A stretch of DNA of 64,000 bases from Flexilinea sp. (GTDB lineage: Bacteria > Chloroflexota > Anaerolineae > Anaerolineales > Anaerolineaceae), in contig JAFRIR010000071.1 in the NCBI GenBank assembly GCA_017432685.1, positions 1 to 64,000 of the forward strand, in the 5' to 3' direction. This document shows, piece by piece, positions 1 through 10,081 of the stretch. The position numbers and the translations under genes are program-made. Under the pieces are notes generated by a model, which was not told the DNA's origin, searched no databases, and was given only the letters and a program-made list of their open reading frames with translations. Each line of letters starts with the position of its first letter. The stretch's first letter is position 1.

Positions 1-69
1 CTCTGCAAAAGAGGCTTGGTAAGTGTTTTTGATTACTACATGGAGAGACATGCTTTGAAAGTAGATTGA
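1..69 (+). CDS. Group II intron reverse transcriptase/maturase, C-terminal end (partial)
   Basis: An open frame enters from the left edge and stops with TGA at 67-69. It encodes 22 residues, beginning LCKRGLVSVFDYY and ending ERHALKVD. This matches my memory of the C-terminal end of group II intron-encoded reverse transcriptase/maturases, which splice and mobilise their own intron. The call is strengthened because domain V/VI-like RNA sequence follows directly, as expected when the ORF sits in domain IV. The remainder of the protein lies outside the window. Confidence 0.6.
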   Translation, partial: LCKRGLVSVFDYYMERHALKVD

Positions 70-140
70 ACCGCCGTATGCCGAACGGCACGTACTGGTG
101 GTGTGAGAGGGGAGCCTCTTAAAGCTCCCCTACTCGATTT
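66..140 (+). ncRNA. Group II intron 3' end (domains V and VI)
   Basis: About 67-103 folds as a domain V hairpin: ACCGCC pairs with GGTGGT, GTA with TAC, then a CG bulge and a GAAC-type loop. It is followed by a domain VI-like stem (GAGAGGGGAGC with GCTCCCC) and CTACTCGAT, typical of bacterial group II intron 3' ends. A single T at about position 96 interrupts the domain V helix between TAC and GGTGGT. Relatives I remember read TACGGTGGT without it. That extra base may weaken catalysis, so this copy could be decaying. The 3' boundary, near 138-140, is approximate. Confidence 0.6.
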
Positions 141-226
141 TTATCGAAAGAAGGGTTATGGCAACTGATATAAATAACCACCACATTATTTATTGACAGT
201 TGCCTAATAAATAGGCTTTTAAAAGC

Positions 227-252
227 AAAAATCGAGAAAATTCTCGATTTTT
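227..252 (-). terminator. Hairpin terminator downstream of tRNA-Arg
   Basis: ATCGAGA (231-237) pairs perfectly with TCTCGAT (242-248) around the loop AAAT. A-runs and T-runs flank both sides, so it can terminate either way. It lies just beyond the 3' end of the minus-strand tRNA-Arg, its likely client. Confidence 0.65.
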
Positions 253-266
253 ACTCTTATTGTACA

Positions 267-341
267 GCGCCCCTGACTGGACTCGAACCAGCAACCTGCG
301 GTTTAGAAGACCGACGCTCTGTCCATTGAGCTACAGGGGCG
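267..341 (-). tRNA. tRNA-Arg (anticodon TCT)
   Basis: Read on the minus strand, the acceptor stem CGCCCCT pairs with AGGGGCG. The D-arm contains AGCTCAATGGACAGAGC. The anticodon loop is CTTCTAA with anticodon TCT, and the T-arm contains GGTTCGAGTCC. All four arms fold. CCA is not encoded. The tRNA decodes AGA/AGG. Confidence 0.95.
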
Positions 342-451
342 TTTGAAATTGATCGAGCAAATTTATCTCAACAACGACATTATTTTACCATAAGAAAAAG
401 AATGGGACAGGAATTGTCGTAAAATTGTTAAATGGCGGAAGAGAGGAAAAG

Positions 452-1150
452 ATGAAAGGACGTCATATATTTTTTACAATTACGGCACTGATCCTTCCAT
501 TTGTTCTGTTGATGAATGCCGTGACATTGGTTTTTACGCCATCCTATCTGGTACATGAATACCGTTCCTCATCGTTCCCGCCGGATCCTTATGGATTCAC
601 GCTGGAGGAACGGATCGCGTATGGGACTGAATCGGTGAACTATATCATCGATTTCATGCACAAATATCAGGATGATTATCTGGCCGGACTGAAAAAGAAA
701 GACGGAACGCTGCTTTACAATGAACGGGAGACTTCGCATATGCTGGATGTGAGGATCGTCTTCAGAAATTGCAGGGCTATAATGTCTGCCATGATCGTTT
801 TCATTATCATTACAGCGCTGCTGGTCAGCCGGAAGCCCGGTACGCTCCCGGGTTTCCTGAAAGCGCTGATTTGGGGAAGCTCGCTGACACTGTTCCTGAT
901 AATTTTGGTCGGGGTTGGCATTTTGACCGGTTTTGATGCCTTTTTTGAGGCTTTTCATCATCTGTTTTTTACCGGAGATTCCTGGTTGTTTTACGCGGAT
1001 GATTCCCTGATTCGGCTTTTTCCGGAAAAGCTTTGGGTCGACGGATTTTCCCTGGCAGCAGGTCTGACTGCATTGTTTGCGGTCATTATCCTGGCGGTCT
1101 CTGTATTGTTTTTAAAGAGATTGGAAAAAGCAAAAACCAAAATTCACTGA
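452..1150 (+). CDS. DUF1461 (TIGR01906-type) integral membrane protein
   Basis: This is a 232-residue membrane protein with about four transmembrane segments, near residues 4-28, 111-126, 141-160 and 199-221. A roughly 80-residue extracytoplasmic loop follows the first segment. The signature FDAFFEAFHHLFF followed by GDSW and a segment rich in D, R and L is characteristic of DUF1461. The family is widespread in bacteria and no biochemical role is established. I chose the ATG at 452 rather than the in-frame one at 425 because GAGAGGA lies a good distance upstream of 452, and the first hydrophobic segment then starts almost immediately. The gene stands alone between two tRNA genes. Confidence 0.8.
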   Translation: MKGRHIFFTITALILPFVLLMNAVTLVFTPSYLVHEYRSSSFPPDPYGFTLEERIAYGTESVNYIIDFMHKYQDDYLAGLKKKDGTLLYNERETSHMLDVRIVFRNCRAIMSAMIVFIIITALLVSRKPGTLPGFLKALIWGSSLTLFLIILVGVGILTGFDAFFEAFHHLFFTGDSWLFYADDSLIRLFPEKLWVDGFSLAAGLTALFAVIILAVSVLFLKRLEKAKTKIH

Positions 1151-1165
1151 ATTCACAAAAAAATG

Positions 1166-1193
1166 TTGGTGAATCACAAAAAACGTGTATAAT
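1166..1193 (+). promoter_or_regulatory. Promoter of tRNA-Gly
   Basis: TTGGTG (1166-1171) and TATAAT (1188-1193, preceded by TG) are separated by 16 bp. The -10 box lies 16 nt before the tRNA-Gly 5' end. This is the clearest sigma-70-type promoter in the window. Confidence 0.7.
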
Positions 1194-1209
1194 AGTTTGT
1201 GCACAAAGT

Positions 1210-1280
1210 GCGGGCATGGTTCAATGGCAGAACAGGTGCTTCCCAAGCATCTAATACGAGTTCGATTCTCGTTGTCCGCT
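1210..1280 (+). tRNA. tRNA-Gly (anticodon CCC)
   Basis: The acceptor stem GCGGGCA pairs with TGTCCGC, including one G-T pair. The anticodon loop TTCCCAA gives anticodon CCC. The T-arm contains GTTCGATTC, and the discriminator base is T. CCA is not encoded. A run of T at 1282-1289 follows the gene directly and probably ends the transcript. Confidence 0.95.
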
Positions 1281-1420
1281 CTTTTTTTTATTAATTCCAT
1301 AAAATAATGTATTATCTTTTGATGAATCTTCATTTGATTTCAGCATCCATATGCTAAAATAATACAATATTATAAAAATATTCTTTTTGATAAAGATTTA
1401 TTATATGTTATTGGTGGAAT

Positions 1421-2329
1421 ATGTTAGATGCAAAATTAGAAACATTGCTTATCGTCGCTGAGGAAAGAAGCTTCACAAAAGCCGCCTCGATCCTCTCCCT
1501 TACACAGCCTGCTGTGAGCAACCATATTTCGCTTCTGGAAAAAGAAATCGGGGTCAAGATTTTTTTGCGGACAAAAGGAGATGTAAAAATCACTCCCGAA
1601 GGGGAAGTCGTTGTTAAATATGCGAAACGGATAAAAAACCTTTATCAAAGAATGTTTGACAAAATCTCCGAAATTGATCGGAAGATCACGAAATTACGCG
1701 TGGGCATAACACATACAGCTGAGAGTAACGAAATTACCGAAGTTCTGGCAAAATATGGTCTTTCTCACGGGAATGTCAATATTACTATCATTACAGATAC
1801 CATAAAAAACCTTTATGATATGCTTGAGAATTATGAACTTGATTTCGCGATCATAGAAGGAAGACGGCAAGTCAGCGAAATGAATTACCTGATGCTGGAC
1901 ATGGATTATCTGGTTTGCATCCTTTCCAATAATAACCCACTGTCGAAAAAATCGATGATTTCCCTTGATGACCTGAAAAAAGAACAACTGATTTTGCGGC
2001 TGCCGGAATCAGAAACAAGGAAGCTTTTTGAAGCGACTTTGATCAGCATGAATGACTCCATCGATAATTTCGATGTTTCCATCGAGGTGGATAACATCGC
2101 GACGATCAAGGACCTGATCCGGAAGGATCTCGGCGTTTCCGTGCTTCCGCAAAGCGCCTGCATGGATGAATTACGAAAAGGTAAAATTACCGCTCTCCCC
2201 ATCGAAAACCTCAGCATGGCTCGAGAAACGAACATTGTCTATAACAAAGATTTTGCAAGACTGGATCTGATTCGGGATTTTGTGAATCTGTATAACCAGA
2301 ACAAGGTCTCCATCCGTCCGGATCAATAG
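1421..2329 (+). CDS. LysR-family transcriptional regulator
   Basis: This 302-residue protein has the usual LysR length and layout. Residues 1-60 form the winged helix-turn-helix, with the hallmark run SFTKAASILSLTQPAVSNHI followed by LEKEIGVKIFLR. A linker helix and a periplasmic-binding-protein-like effector domain occupy residues 90-295. The start is supported by GGTGG just upstream. It is followed after 21 bp by an MFS transporter on the same strand. This suggests the pair is co-transcribed and the regulator controls export or uptake of its own effector. The ligand cannot be read from sequence. The 140-bp upstream region is very AT-rich, as is common for LysR operators. Confidence 0.92.
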   Translation: MLDAKLETLLIVAEERSFTKAASILSLTQPAVSNHISLLEKEIGVKIFLRTKGDVKITPEGEVVVKYAKRIKNLYQRMFDKISEIDRKITKLRVGITHTAESNEITEVLAKYGLSHGNVNITIITDTIKNLYDMLENYELDFAIIEGRRQVSEMNYLMLDMDYLVCILSNNNPLSKKSMISLDDLKKEQLILRLPESETRKLFEATLISMNDSIDNFDVSIEVDNIATIKDLIRKDLGVSVLPQSACMDELRKGKITALPIENLSMARETNIVYNKDFARLDLIRDFVNLYNQNKVSIRPDQ

Positions 2330-2350
2330 ACAGACAAAATAATTTCTGCT

Positions 2351-3559
2351 ATGACGATGCGCAGGATCAATTTTTCACGATATCCACGGGAATTCTGGTT
2401 CCTGATGTTCGGTTCCATAATTTTCACGATGGGGTCTTCCCTGGTATGGCCTTTTCTGAGTATATACATTCAGCAGAAACTGGATATTCCGCTGCGCTAT
2501 TCAACCCTTTTGATCTCCCTGCGGGCATTCAGTGGTGTATTGGCATCTTTCTTTTTTGCCGGGTCTTTTGCGGACAGGTTTGGCAGAAGGCTGCTGATCC
2601 TTGTTTCGCTTTGCGGCGGGTTTGTTTATTATCTGGGCTTAAAATTTGCTGATGTGTTGTGGGAATTTGCGCTGTTGATGGCGTTCTGGGGAATGTTGGA
2701 TATCTTTTATCCGGTTGGTATCAATGCCATGATCGCTGATATCATTCCTTCAGAAAACCGCCTGGAAGCATACTCTATCCTGAGGGTTGTCTACAACACC
2801 GGGTACGGAATTGGGCCGATCCTTGGCGGCATCATGGCGTCAAAGTCTTATGACACGATCTTTCTGGTGGCAGCCGCCGGTTATGCGTTTTCCTTTCTGT
2901 TTATGTTGTTTTTCACCAGGGAAACGCTCACGGATGAAATCAGAAGCGAGGCAGCCGGTCGGAAAGAGAATTATAGCATTTCGGTCGTTTTGAAGGACAG
3001 GGTCTATATCCTTTCAGTTTTTCTGAACGGAATGATCTATATCACCTCTGCCGGTGTGTTCAATTTGCTTTCTGTTTATGCCGTGCAGAATTTTGGTATC
3101 CCTGAAAGTGCGATTTCCGTTGTATTCACCGTGAATGCGGTGATGTGTGTCACACTGCAGCTGACGGTGATCCGGTTGATCCGCGGAAAAAGACCTATGA
3201 AGCTGATGTGCCTTTCCGGTATTTTATATATGGCCGGAGTTTTTTCCATTGCCCTTATTGATCAGGTCTGGTGGTACTGTATCTGTATGGCTGTGATGAC
3301 ATTGGGTGAATTGATCATGGCACCGACTATGTCCGATCTTGCGGCGAAGATGGCACCGGATAACGCAAGGGGTCGCTACATGAGTGTTCTGAGCCTTGCC
3401 CGCCCTTTTGGACAGGGAATCGGTCCGGCTTTTTTGGGGTTTATCAATGATATGCTGTCACCTCGCATGATGTGGATCGGCGGTTCAATGTTTGCAGGAA
3501 TTGCCTCGGTTGTGTTTTTCGCGATGGATCGCAAACAGAGTGTAAAGGATATACCCTGA
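2351..3559 (+). CDS. Major facilitator superfamily transporter
   Basis: This 402-residue protein has about 12 hydrophobic segments. The MFS loop 2-3 signature appears as GSFADRFGRRLLIL, and a related motif in the second half reads ARGRYMSVLSLARPFGQGIGP. The general type is that of proton-driven drug or small-molecule exporters in the inner membrane. It starts 21 bp after the LysR gene, and no strong ribosome-binding site precedes it, so translation may depend on coupling. A second ATG two codons downstream (2357) is an alternative start. The substrate is unknown; the neighbouring regulator suggests an inducible efflux or uptake system. Confidence 0.88.
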   Translation: MTMRRINFSRYPREFWFLMFGSIIFTMGSSLVWPFLSIYIQQKLDIPLRYSTLLISLRAFSGVLASFFFAGSFADRFGRRLLILVSLCGGFVYYLGLKFADVLWEFALLMAFWGMLDIFYPVGINAMIADIIPSENRLEAYSILRVVYNTGYGIGPILGGIMASKSYDTIFLVAAAGYAFSFLFMLFFTRETLTDEIRSEAAGRKENYSISVVLKDRVYILSVFLNGMIYITSAGVFNLLSVYAVQNFGIPESAISVVFTVNAVMCVTLQLTVIRLIRGKRPMKLMCLSGILYMAGVFSIALIDQVWWYCICMAVMTLGELIMAPTMSDLAAKMAPDNARGRYMSVLSLARPFGQGIGPAFLGFINDMLSPRMMWIGGSMFAGIASVVFFAMDRKQSVKDIP

Positions 3560-3705
3560 AGTTTATATCAGCAGAAATTGGCTGATCTCTGTTTTGTTTC
3601 TCATAAAAATTATTTATTATCGGAAACAAAATTATAATATTACTTTTCGGTAAGCATCGTTATAATAGATTATTATGTAAATCATTAACGAAAGGTGTAA
3701 CGCTC

Positions 3706-4434
3706 ATGACACTTGCACATTACATGATGGAGCATTTTTCACTGGCTCAATATGGGGATTTCTTTATTCGACTTCTTTTTGCCTGCCTGTGCGGTGCAGC
3801 CATCGGTTTTGAACGAACTTTACGGTTTAAAGAAGCTGGCATCCGTACGCATATTATCGTTTGCTGTGCGGCTTCATTGATGATGATCGTTTCAAAATAT
3901 GGCTTCGCTGATTTGACCGATGCTGCGGGGAATGCTTTCTCCGGTGTAAGAGGAGCGGATCCGGCACGTGTCGCAGCTCAGGTCGTTTCCGGCGTGTCCT
4001 TCCTGGGTGCGGGAATCATTTTCCGTAACGGTACGTCGATCCGAGGCTTGACAACAGCTGCCGGCATTTGGGCTACGGCCGGTATAGGGCTGTCTATCGG
4101 TGCCGGAATGTATCCGCTTGGTCTTGCTGCAACGATTATCATCGCATCAATTCAGATTATCATGCACAAGTACACCTTGACGGCAGACTCGATGATCCTC
4201 GGTCAGGTTCATTGTACTGTGGAACATACGGAAAATTTCCGGGATAATTTGAATGATTTTATTGAAAAAAATAAGATCCAGGTCATCATGAGCCGGATCT
4301 CCATCAACGATGACGGCAGCTTCACCTATGACCTGACGCTCCGCATGGTCAACACGATTACCTTGACAACGCTTTCCTCTTTTTTGGAGTCTAACGAAGG
4401 TGTTCGCGAGGTCCGATGCGAGCTGGGAAAATAA
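3706..4434 (+). CDS. MgtC/SapB family membrane protein
   Basis: This is a 242-residue protein. The N-terminal ~150 residues are the MgtC domain, with RLLFACLCGAAIGFERT, the R-T-H segment AGIRTHIIVCCAASLMMI, and the conserved VVSGVSFLGAGIIFR followed by GLTTAAGIWATAGIGLSIG. A C-terminal ~80-residue ACT-like soluble domain follows. MgtC proteins are tied to growth in low magnesium and to intramacrophage survival in pathogens, and in free-living species to Mg or membrane-energy homeostasis. The GAAAGG ribosome-binding site supports the start. A weak promoter with TATAAT at 3661-3666 lies upstream. I see no M-box-like leader. The gene is monocistronic, ending at a strong bidirectional terminator. 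Confidence 0.9.
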   Translation: MTLAHYMMEHFSLAQYGDFFIRLLFACLCGAAIGFERTLRFKEAGIRTHIIVCCAASLMMIVSKYGFADLTDAAGNAFSGVRGADPARVAAQVVSGVSFLGAGIIFRNGTSIRGLTTAAGIWATAGIGLSIGAGMYPLGLAATIIIASIQIIMHKYTLTADSMILGQVHCTVEHTENFRDNLNDFIEKNKIQVIMSRISINDDGSFTYDLTLRMVNTITLTTLSSFLESNEGVREVRCELGK

Positions 4435-4444
4435 GAAAAGTTAT

Positions 4445-4490
4445 AACAAAAATCAGGTTAGTCGCTGAACGGCGACTAACCTGATTTTTG

Positions 4491-4492
<2 letters not shown>
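4445..4492. terminator. Bidirectional terminator between mgtC-like gene and ligA
   Basis: A perfect 21-bp stem (4445-4465 with 4472-4492) closes a 6-nt loop. It has A-rich and T-rich flanks, so it works on both strands. The ligA stop codon lies inside the stem. Confidence 0.9.
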
Positions 4493-6560
<2,068 letters not shown>

Positions 6561-6668
6561 TTATTATATAATTATAAGTGATCGATGAGAGATGAGATAT
6601 GAAAAAACGGGCAATTCTGCCTTTAAAATCGTGTACAGCATGTTTGGTGTGAGAAAAGAGGATGTGTT

Positions 6669-7820
6669 ATGGCGCAAAAAGTGGTTGGATATCGAGAAAT
6701 GATCTGGACCTGTCCCAATTGTGGTGCAAAGAACCCTGGCTCCGTCAGAGTGTGCAGAAGCTGCGGTGCTGCGATGGGTGAGGACGTTAAATTCGAACAG
6801 CAGACCAATGCGGGAATGATCAAAGACGAAAAAATTATTGAAAAAGCCGCCCATGGTCCTGACATTTATTGTGCTTATTGCGGTAATCGGAATCCAGCGG
6901 GAGCTAAGACCTGCAGCCGCTGCGGTGCGGACCTCTCAGAAGGAAAGGAACGGGAGCATGGTACTCAGCACAGCGCTCATCTGGACGAACGTTCCAATGA
7001 AAAAGAACGAATCGTAAAGTGTCTGGCCTGCGGGAGCGAAAACTCTTCTTCCGCGCTGAAGTGTAAAAACTGCGGTGCTCCGCTGAATGTCTCGACACAA
7101 AAAGATGAGATACCTGCACAGCCGGAGGTAAATACAGCAAAGAAAGGCGGACTTGGCCGTGGCTGCCTGATGATTATCCTGATTCTGGTGATCTTCGGTG
7201 TGTTTGGTTCATTATTACTCAACGGATGCGGCTCCGGTGGAGGCGGCACGAATTTCTTCAACGTTACACAAAATACACCGGTCCCGAATACTGTTTTGAA
7301 TGCGGTGGTCTCCGCACAGAAGTGGCAGACTTCCGTACAGGTGATCGGTCCTGTTCCTTCGAAGCAATCAAGTTGGAAGGAAGATGTCCCGGAAAACGCA
7401 GAAAATGTCAAATGCAGTAACCGGAAACGCTATACATATGACGAGGAGAAGCCTAATTCCGTAGAGGTCTGCGGTACCCCTTATGCTATCGACCTGGGCA
7501 ACGGATATGAACAATTTGTGCAGGATTGCGTGTATGATGTATACGACTCTTATTGCGATTATACGGTTTATAAGGCTGGTGTGATCGAAACAGCTCATGC
7601 AAACGGCAGTGGTCCGAATCCGGAAGCCCCATACGTAGATTCAAAATATTCTACCGGGAACCAGTCCGTTTCATACAGCGTTGAATTAAAAGATGAAAAC
7701 GGGAAAGTTTACACGCTCAACCCTTCTAATCTCTATGAGTATCGTCAGTATGCGGTCGGTACGGAATATCTGATTGAGGTGAACAACCGCGGACGGATCG
7801 TGAACATGGAACAAAAATAA
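6669..7820 (+). CDS. Membrane-anchored protein with three zinc ribbons
   Basis: This 383-residue protein begins with three CxxC...CxxC zinc ribbons, with cysteines near 15/18/29/32, 68/71/82/85 and 118/121/132/135. A single transmembrane segment (about 166-186) follows, then a ~190-residue domain predicted outside the membrane and rich in Tyr, Asn and Gly. The ribbons are of the generic type often fused to membrane proteins and presumably lie in the cytoplasm. I recognise no function for the C-terminal domain. AGAGGA precedes the ATG. It opens a long co-directional run that leads to the radical SAM locus, with a gap of only 43 bp to the next gene, itself a zinc-ribbon membrane protein. Confidence 0.75.
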   Translation: MAQKVVGYREMIWTCPNCGAKNPGSVRVCRSCGAAMGEDVKFEQQTNAGMIKDEKIIEKAAHGPDIYCAYCGNRNPAGAKTCSRCGADLSEGKEREHGTQHSAHLDERSNEKERIVKCLACGSENSSSALKCKNCGAPLNVSTQKDEIPAQPEVNTAKKGGLGRGCLMIILILVIFGVFGSLLLNGCGSGGGGTNFFNVTQNTPVPNTVLNAVVSAQKWQTSVQVIGPVPSKQSSWKEDVPENAENVKCSNRKRYTYDEEKPNSVEVCGTPYAIDLGNGYEQFVQDCVYDVYDSYCDYTVYKAGVIETAHANGSGPNPEAPYVDSKYSTGNQSVSYSVELKDENGKVYTLNPSNLYEYRQYAVGTEYLIEVNNRGRIVNMEQK

Positions 7821-7863
7821 TGCACATACATCATTTTTGATGCAGTGAGGAAAGGCAAATAAA

Positions 7864-8220
7864 ATGAAAATCGTTGGAATCATCTTATCGGCAGTTTGTT
7901 ACATATTCGGTGTGCTTTTTATCTGGGGAGCCTTTGGAACACCATTTGACAGCGGCTCACTGATCATTGGTTTCATTATGCTTGGTGTAGGGTCTGTGAT
8001 CATGATCATCGTGACCCGCAAAAGCAAAGCCGACAAAGCAGAAAAGAATGTTACCTATAACATTGATCTGGGAGGAGAAACGAAAGCCAACAAACTGGTA
8101 TGTGAAAAATGCGGCGCACCTTTAGGAAAAAATGATATCACACTGGTTGCGGGTGTTCCGACTGTGACTTGTCCATATTGCGGCGTTACTTACCAGATTA
8201 CCGAAGAACCGAAGTGGTGA
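7864..8220 (+). CDS. Small two-TM zinc-ribbon protein
   Basis: This 118-residue protein has two hydrophobic segments (about 3-24 and 33-51) and a C-terminal zinc ribbon formed by Cys80, Cys83, Cys103 and Cys106. A cytoplasmic metal-binding ribbon on a membrane hairpin is the most likely topology. GAGGAAAGG upstream supports the start. It lies 43 bp after the triple-ribbon gene and 70 bp before the Cys-Ala-tail membrane protein, on the same strand, so the three may be co-transcribed. No enzymatic motif is visible and I do not know its function. Confidence 0.75.
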   Translation: MKIVGIILSAVCYIFGVLFIWGAFGTPFDSGSLIIGFIMLGVGSVIMIIVTRKSKADKAEKNVTYNIDLGGETKANKLVCEKCGAPLGKNDITLVAGVPTVTCPYCGVTYQITEEPKW

Positions 8221-8290
8221 GTTCAGAGAAGAAGCTGCAAGACATCAGCGATTTACAGAATCGAAATCAGAAACCAGGAGCAGGAGTATT

Positions 8291-10081
8291 ATGAAGAGAA
8301 AGATTTTTCAAATTCTTTCGGTTCTTTTGATCATAGTATGCATGACCTTTTGTGCCGCGAATGCTGATTATTCATTTCAGATACCTCGTGCAGAAACCGT
8401 TGTTGAGGTGAATACCGACGGAACGCTGAATGTTTTTGTTGAATATGAATTTAAAAACCTCGGACAGAAAATCGACTATGTCGACATCGGTTTGCCGAAT
8501 AATAATTACAAACTCAGTGAGATTGAGGTTCGGCTGAACGGTGAACTGAATAGCAGAATAAAGGTGACAAAAGCTGATTATGAGCAGACAGGGTTGAAAT
8601 ATGGCATTTCGCTTGAAATGGGGGCTGATTCAATTCCGACCGGAGGTTCAGGCGTCATTAATGTACTCATTCCGAACCTGCGTAAAAATTTGTTTGAGGC
8701 AACGTCTGAAACGGTAGACGATCAAACCGTGGAATATGCCGGTTTCCAATTTTCCCCGAATTATTTCAGTTCTAAATTCGCAAAAGGAACGACCGCTTAT
8801 TCCTTTATTGAAGTGTTTCCCGCAGGTGCGTGGGATGGTGATGTTTATTACTATGCACCGGAAAAATGGCCCGGAAATGAAAAGCCGGAAGCCTGGATCG
8901 ATGAAGAAGATCGGGTGGTCTATGAATGGTATGACGAAAACGCTAACATTCACACAGCCTATACCTTTGGTGGCAAGTTCCCCAAAAGTGCTTTGATCAG
9001 TACAAATAACATTGTTGCATCAAATGGAGGCGATGAAGGTTCTTCATACGGCGGTTTTGATTGGGAAGATTTCCTCTATAAAGCGCTCGGAGCTGCCGGA
9101 TGTGTCGGAGGTCCGATTCTATTTATATTCATTACGATCCGATCTATAGTAAGGAGAGCAAAGCAGGACAAGGTCAGAGCCGGAAAATACTTTCCTCCGC
9201 AGATCAAGACGGACGGCGAAGGAATAAAGCGCGGGCTGACAGCTGTGGAGGCGGCAATTCTGCTGGAAACGGATCTGGAACGGGTAATCAGTATGATCCT
9301 TTATGGACTGGCGAAAAAAGAAGTTGTCAAAGTCAATTCTATGGAGCCGCTGGATGTTGAAATTTCTGATCCGCTGCCGGATGATCTGCATGATTATGAA
9401 ACAGCTTTTATTGCGGCTTTACGGGAAACCAATGTGGGAAGGCGCAAAACAAAAATGCGTGAAGCGATGAATGGGTTGATTATGTCTACATCCAAAAAGG
9501 TGGAGGGTTTTAATCTGCAGGAAACCCGTGATTATTACAAGGGTATCTGCGATAAAGCCTGGACTCAGGTTGAAGCTGCTGACACGCCGGAATTGAAGAG
9601 CAAGATGCTTGGTGACAACTTCGGCTGGGCGATGCTGCAGGATGAACCTGAAAAGAGGGTGGAGAACACTTTCAGCGGCTATGATTTTTATCCTCCGTAC
9701 TGGTGGTGGCGGGTCGACCCCGGTTATCATCGGCCGGTTTATCATTCATCGCCTTCCGGTTCATATAAATCTTCAGGTTCCTCTGATGAGAAGCGTTCTT
9801 CTTCCATATCAACATCATCTTCAAAACCAAACATGATGCCGGTGCTGCCCGGGGCTATGTTTGCCCGCTCTATCACACAAAACGCACAGAACCTGGGAAA
9901 ATCCCTTACCGGGAACATGAATGCCTTTAAATCAGCAGTAAAGGGTAAAACAAACCCGGAACCTGTTCATTCTTCTTCCAGTTCTCACCGTCATGGAGGC
10001 GGGAGCAGCTCAGGCAGCAGTTGTGCCTGTGCCTGTGCTTGTGACAGCTGCGCCTGCGCCTGTGCAGGGGGCGGCCGCTGA
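8291..10081 (+). CDS. DUF2207-like membrane protein with C-terminal Cys-Ala repeat tail
   Basis: This is a 596-residue protein. A signal peptide (about 1-25) leads into a ~235-residue extracytoplasmic beta-rich domain, a transmembrane segment (about 264-286), and a cytoplasmic half with a helical domain containing LTAVEAAILLETDLERVI. This layout resembles DUF2207 proteins. From about residue 480 it becomes Ser/Gly/Pro-rich linker, then HRHGGG, and ends CACACACDSCACACAGGGR: seven cysteines, mostly alternating with alanine, at the very C-terminus (residues 578-596). By topology the tail is cytoplasmic. Its stop overlaps the start of a radical SAM/SPASM gene as TGATG, so the tail is a candidate modification substrate; a metal-binding role is the alternative. 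Confidence 0.8.
   Translation: MKRKIFQILSVLLIIVCMTFCAANADYSFQIPRAETVVEVNTDGTLNVFVEYEFKNLGQKIDYVDIGLPNNNYKLSEIEVRLNGELNSRIKVTKADYEQTGLKYGISLEMGADSIPTGGSGVINVLIPNLRKNLFEATSETVDDQTVEYAGFQFSPNYFSSKFAKGTTAYSFIEVFPAGAWDGDVYYYAPEKWPGNEKPEAWIDEEDRVVYEWYDENANIHTAYTFGGKFPKSALISTNNIVASNGGDEGSSYGGFDWEDFLYKALGAAGCVGGPILFIFITIRSIVRRAKQDKVRAGKYFPPQIKTDGEGIKRGLTAVEAAILLETDLERVISMILYGLAKKEVVKVNSMEPLDVEISDPLPDDLHDYETAFIAALRETNVGRRKTKMREAMNGLIMSTSKKVEGFNLQETRDYYKGICDKAWTQVEAADTPELKSKMLGDNFGWAMLQDEPEKRVENTFSGYDFYPPYWWWRVDPGYHRPVYHSSPSGSYKSSGSSDEKRSSSISTSSSKPNMMPVLPGAMFARSITQNAQNLGKSLTGNMNAFKSAVKGKTNPEPVHSSSSSHRHGGGSSSGSSCACACACDSCACACAGGGR

Noticed and set aside
3560..3705. Possible Mg2+ riboswitch (M-box) before the MgtC-like gene
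   Set aside because: The 146-bp leader is too short and AT-rich and shows none of the conserved M-box stems.
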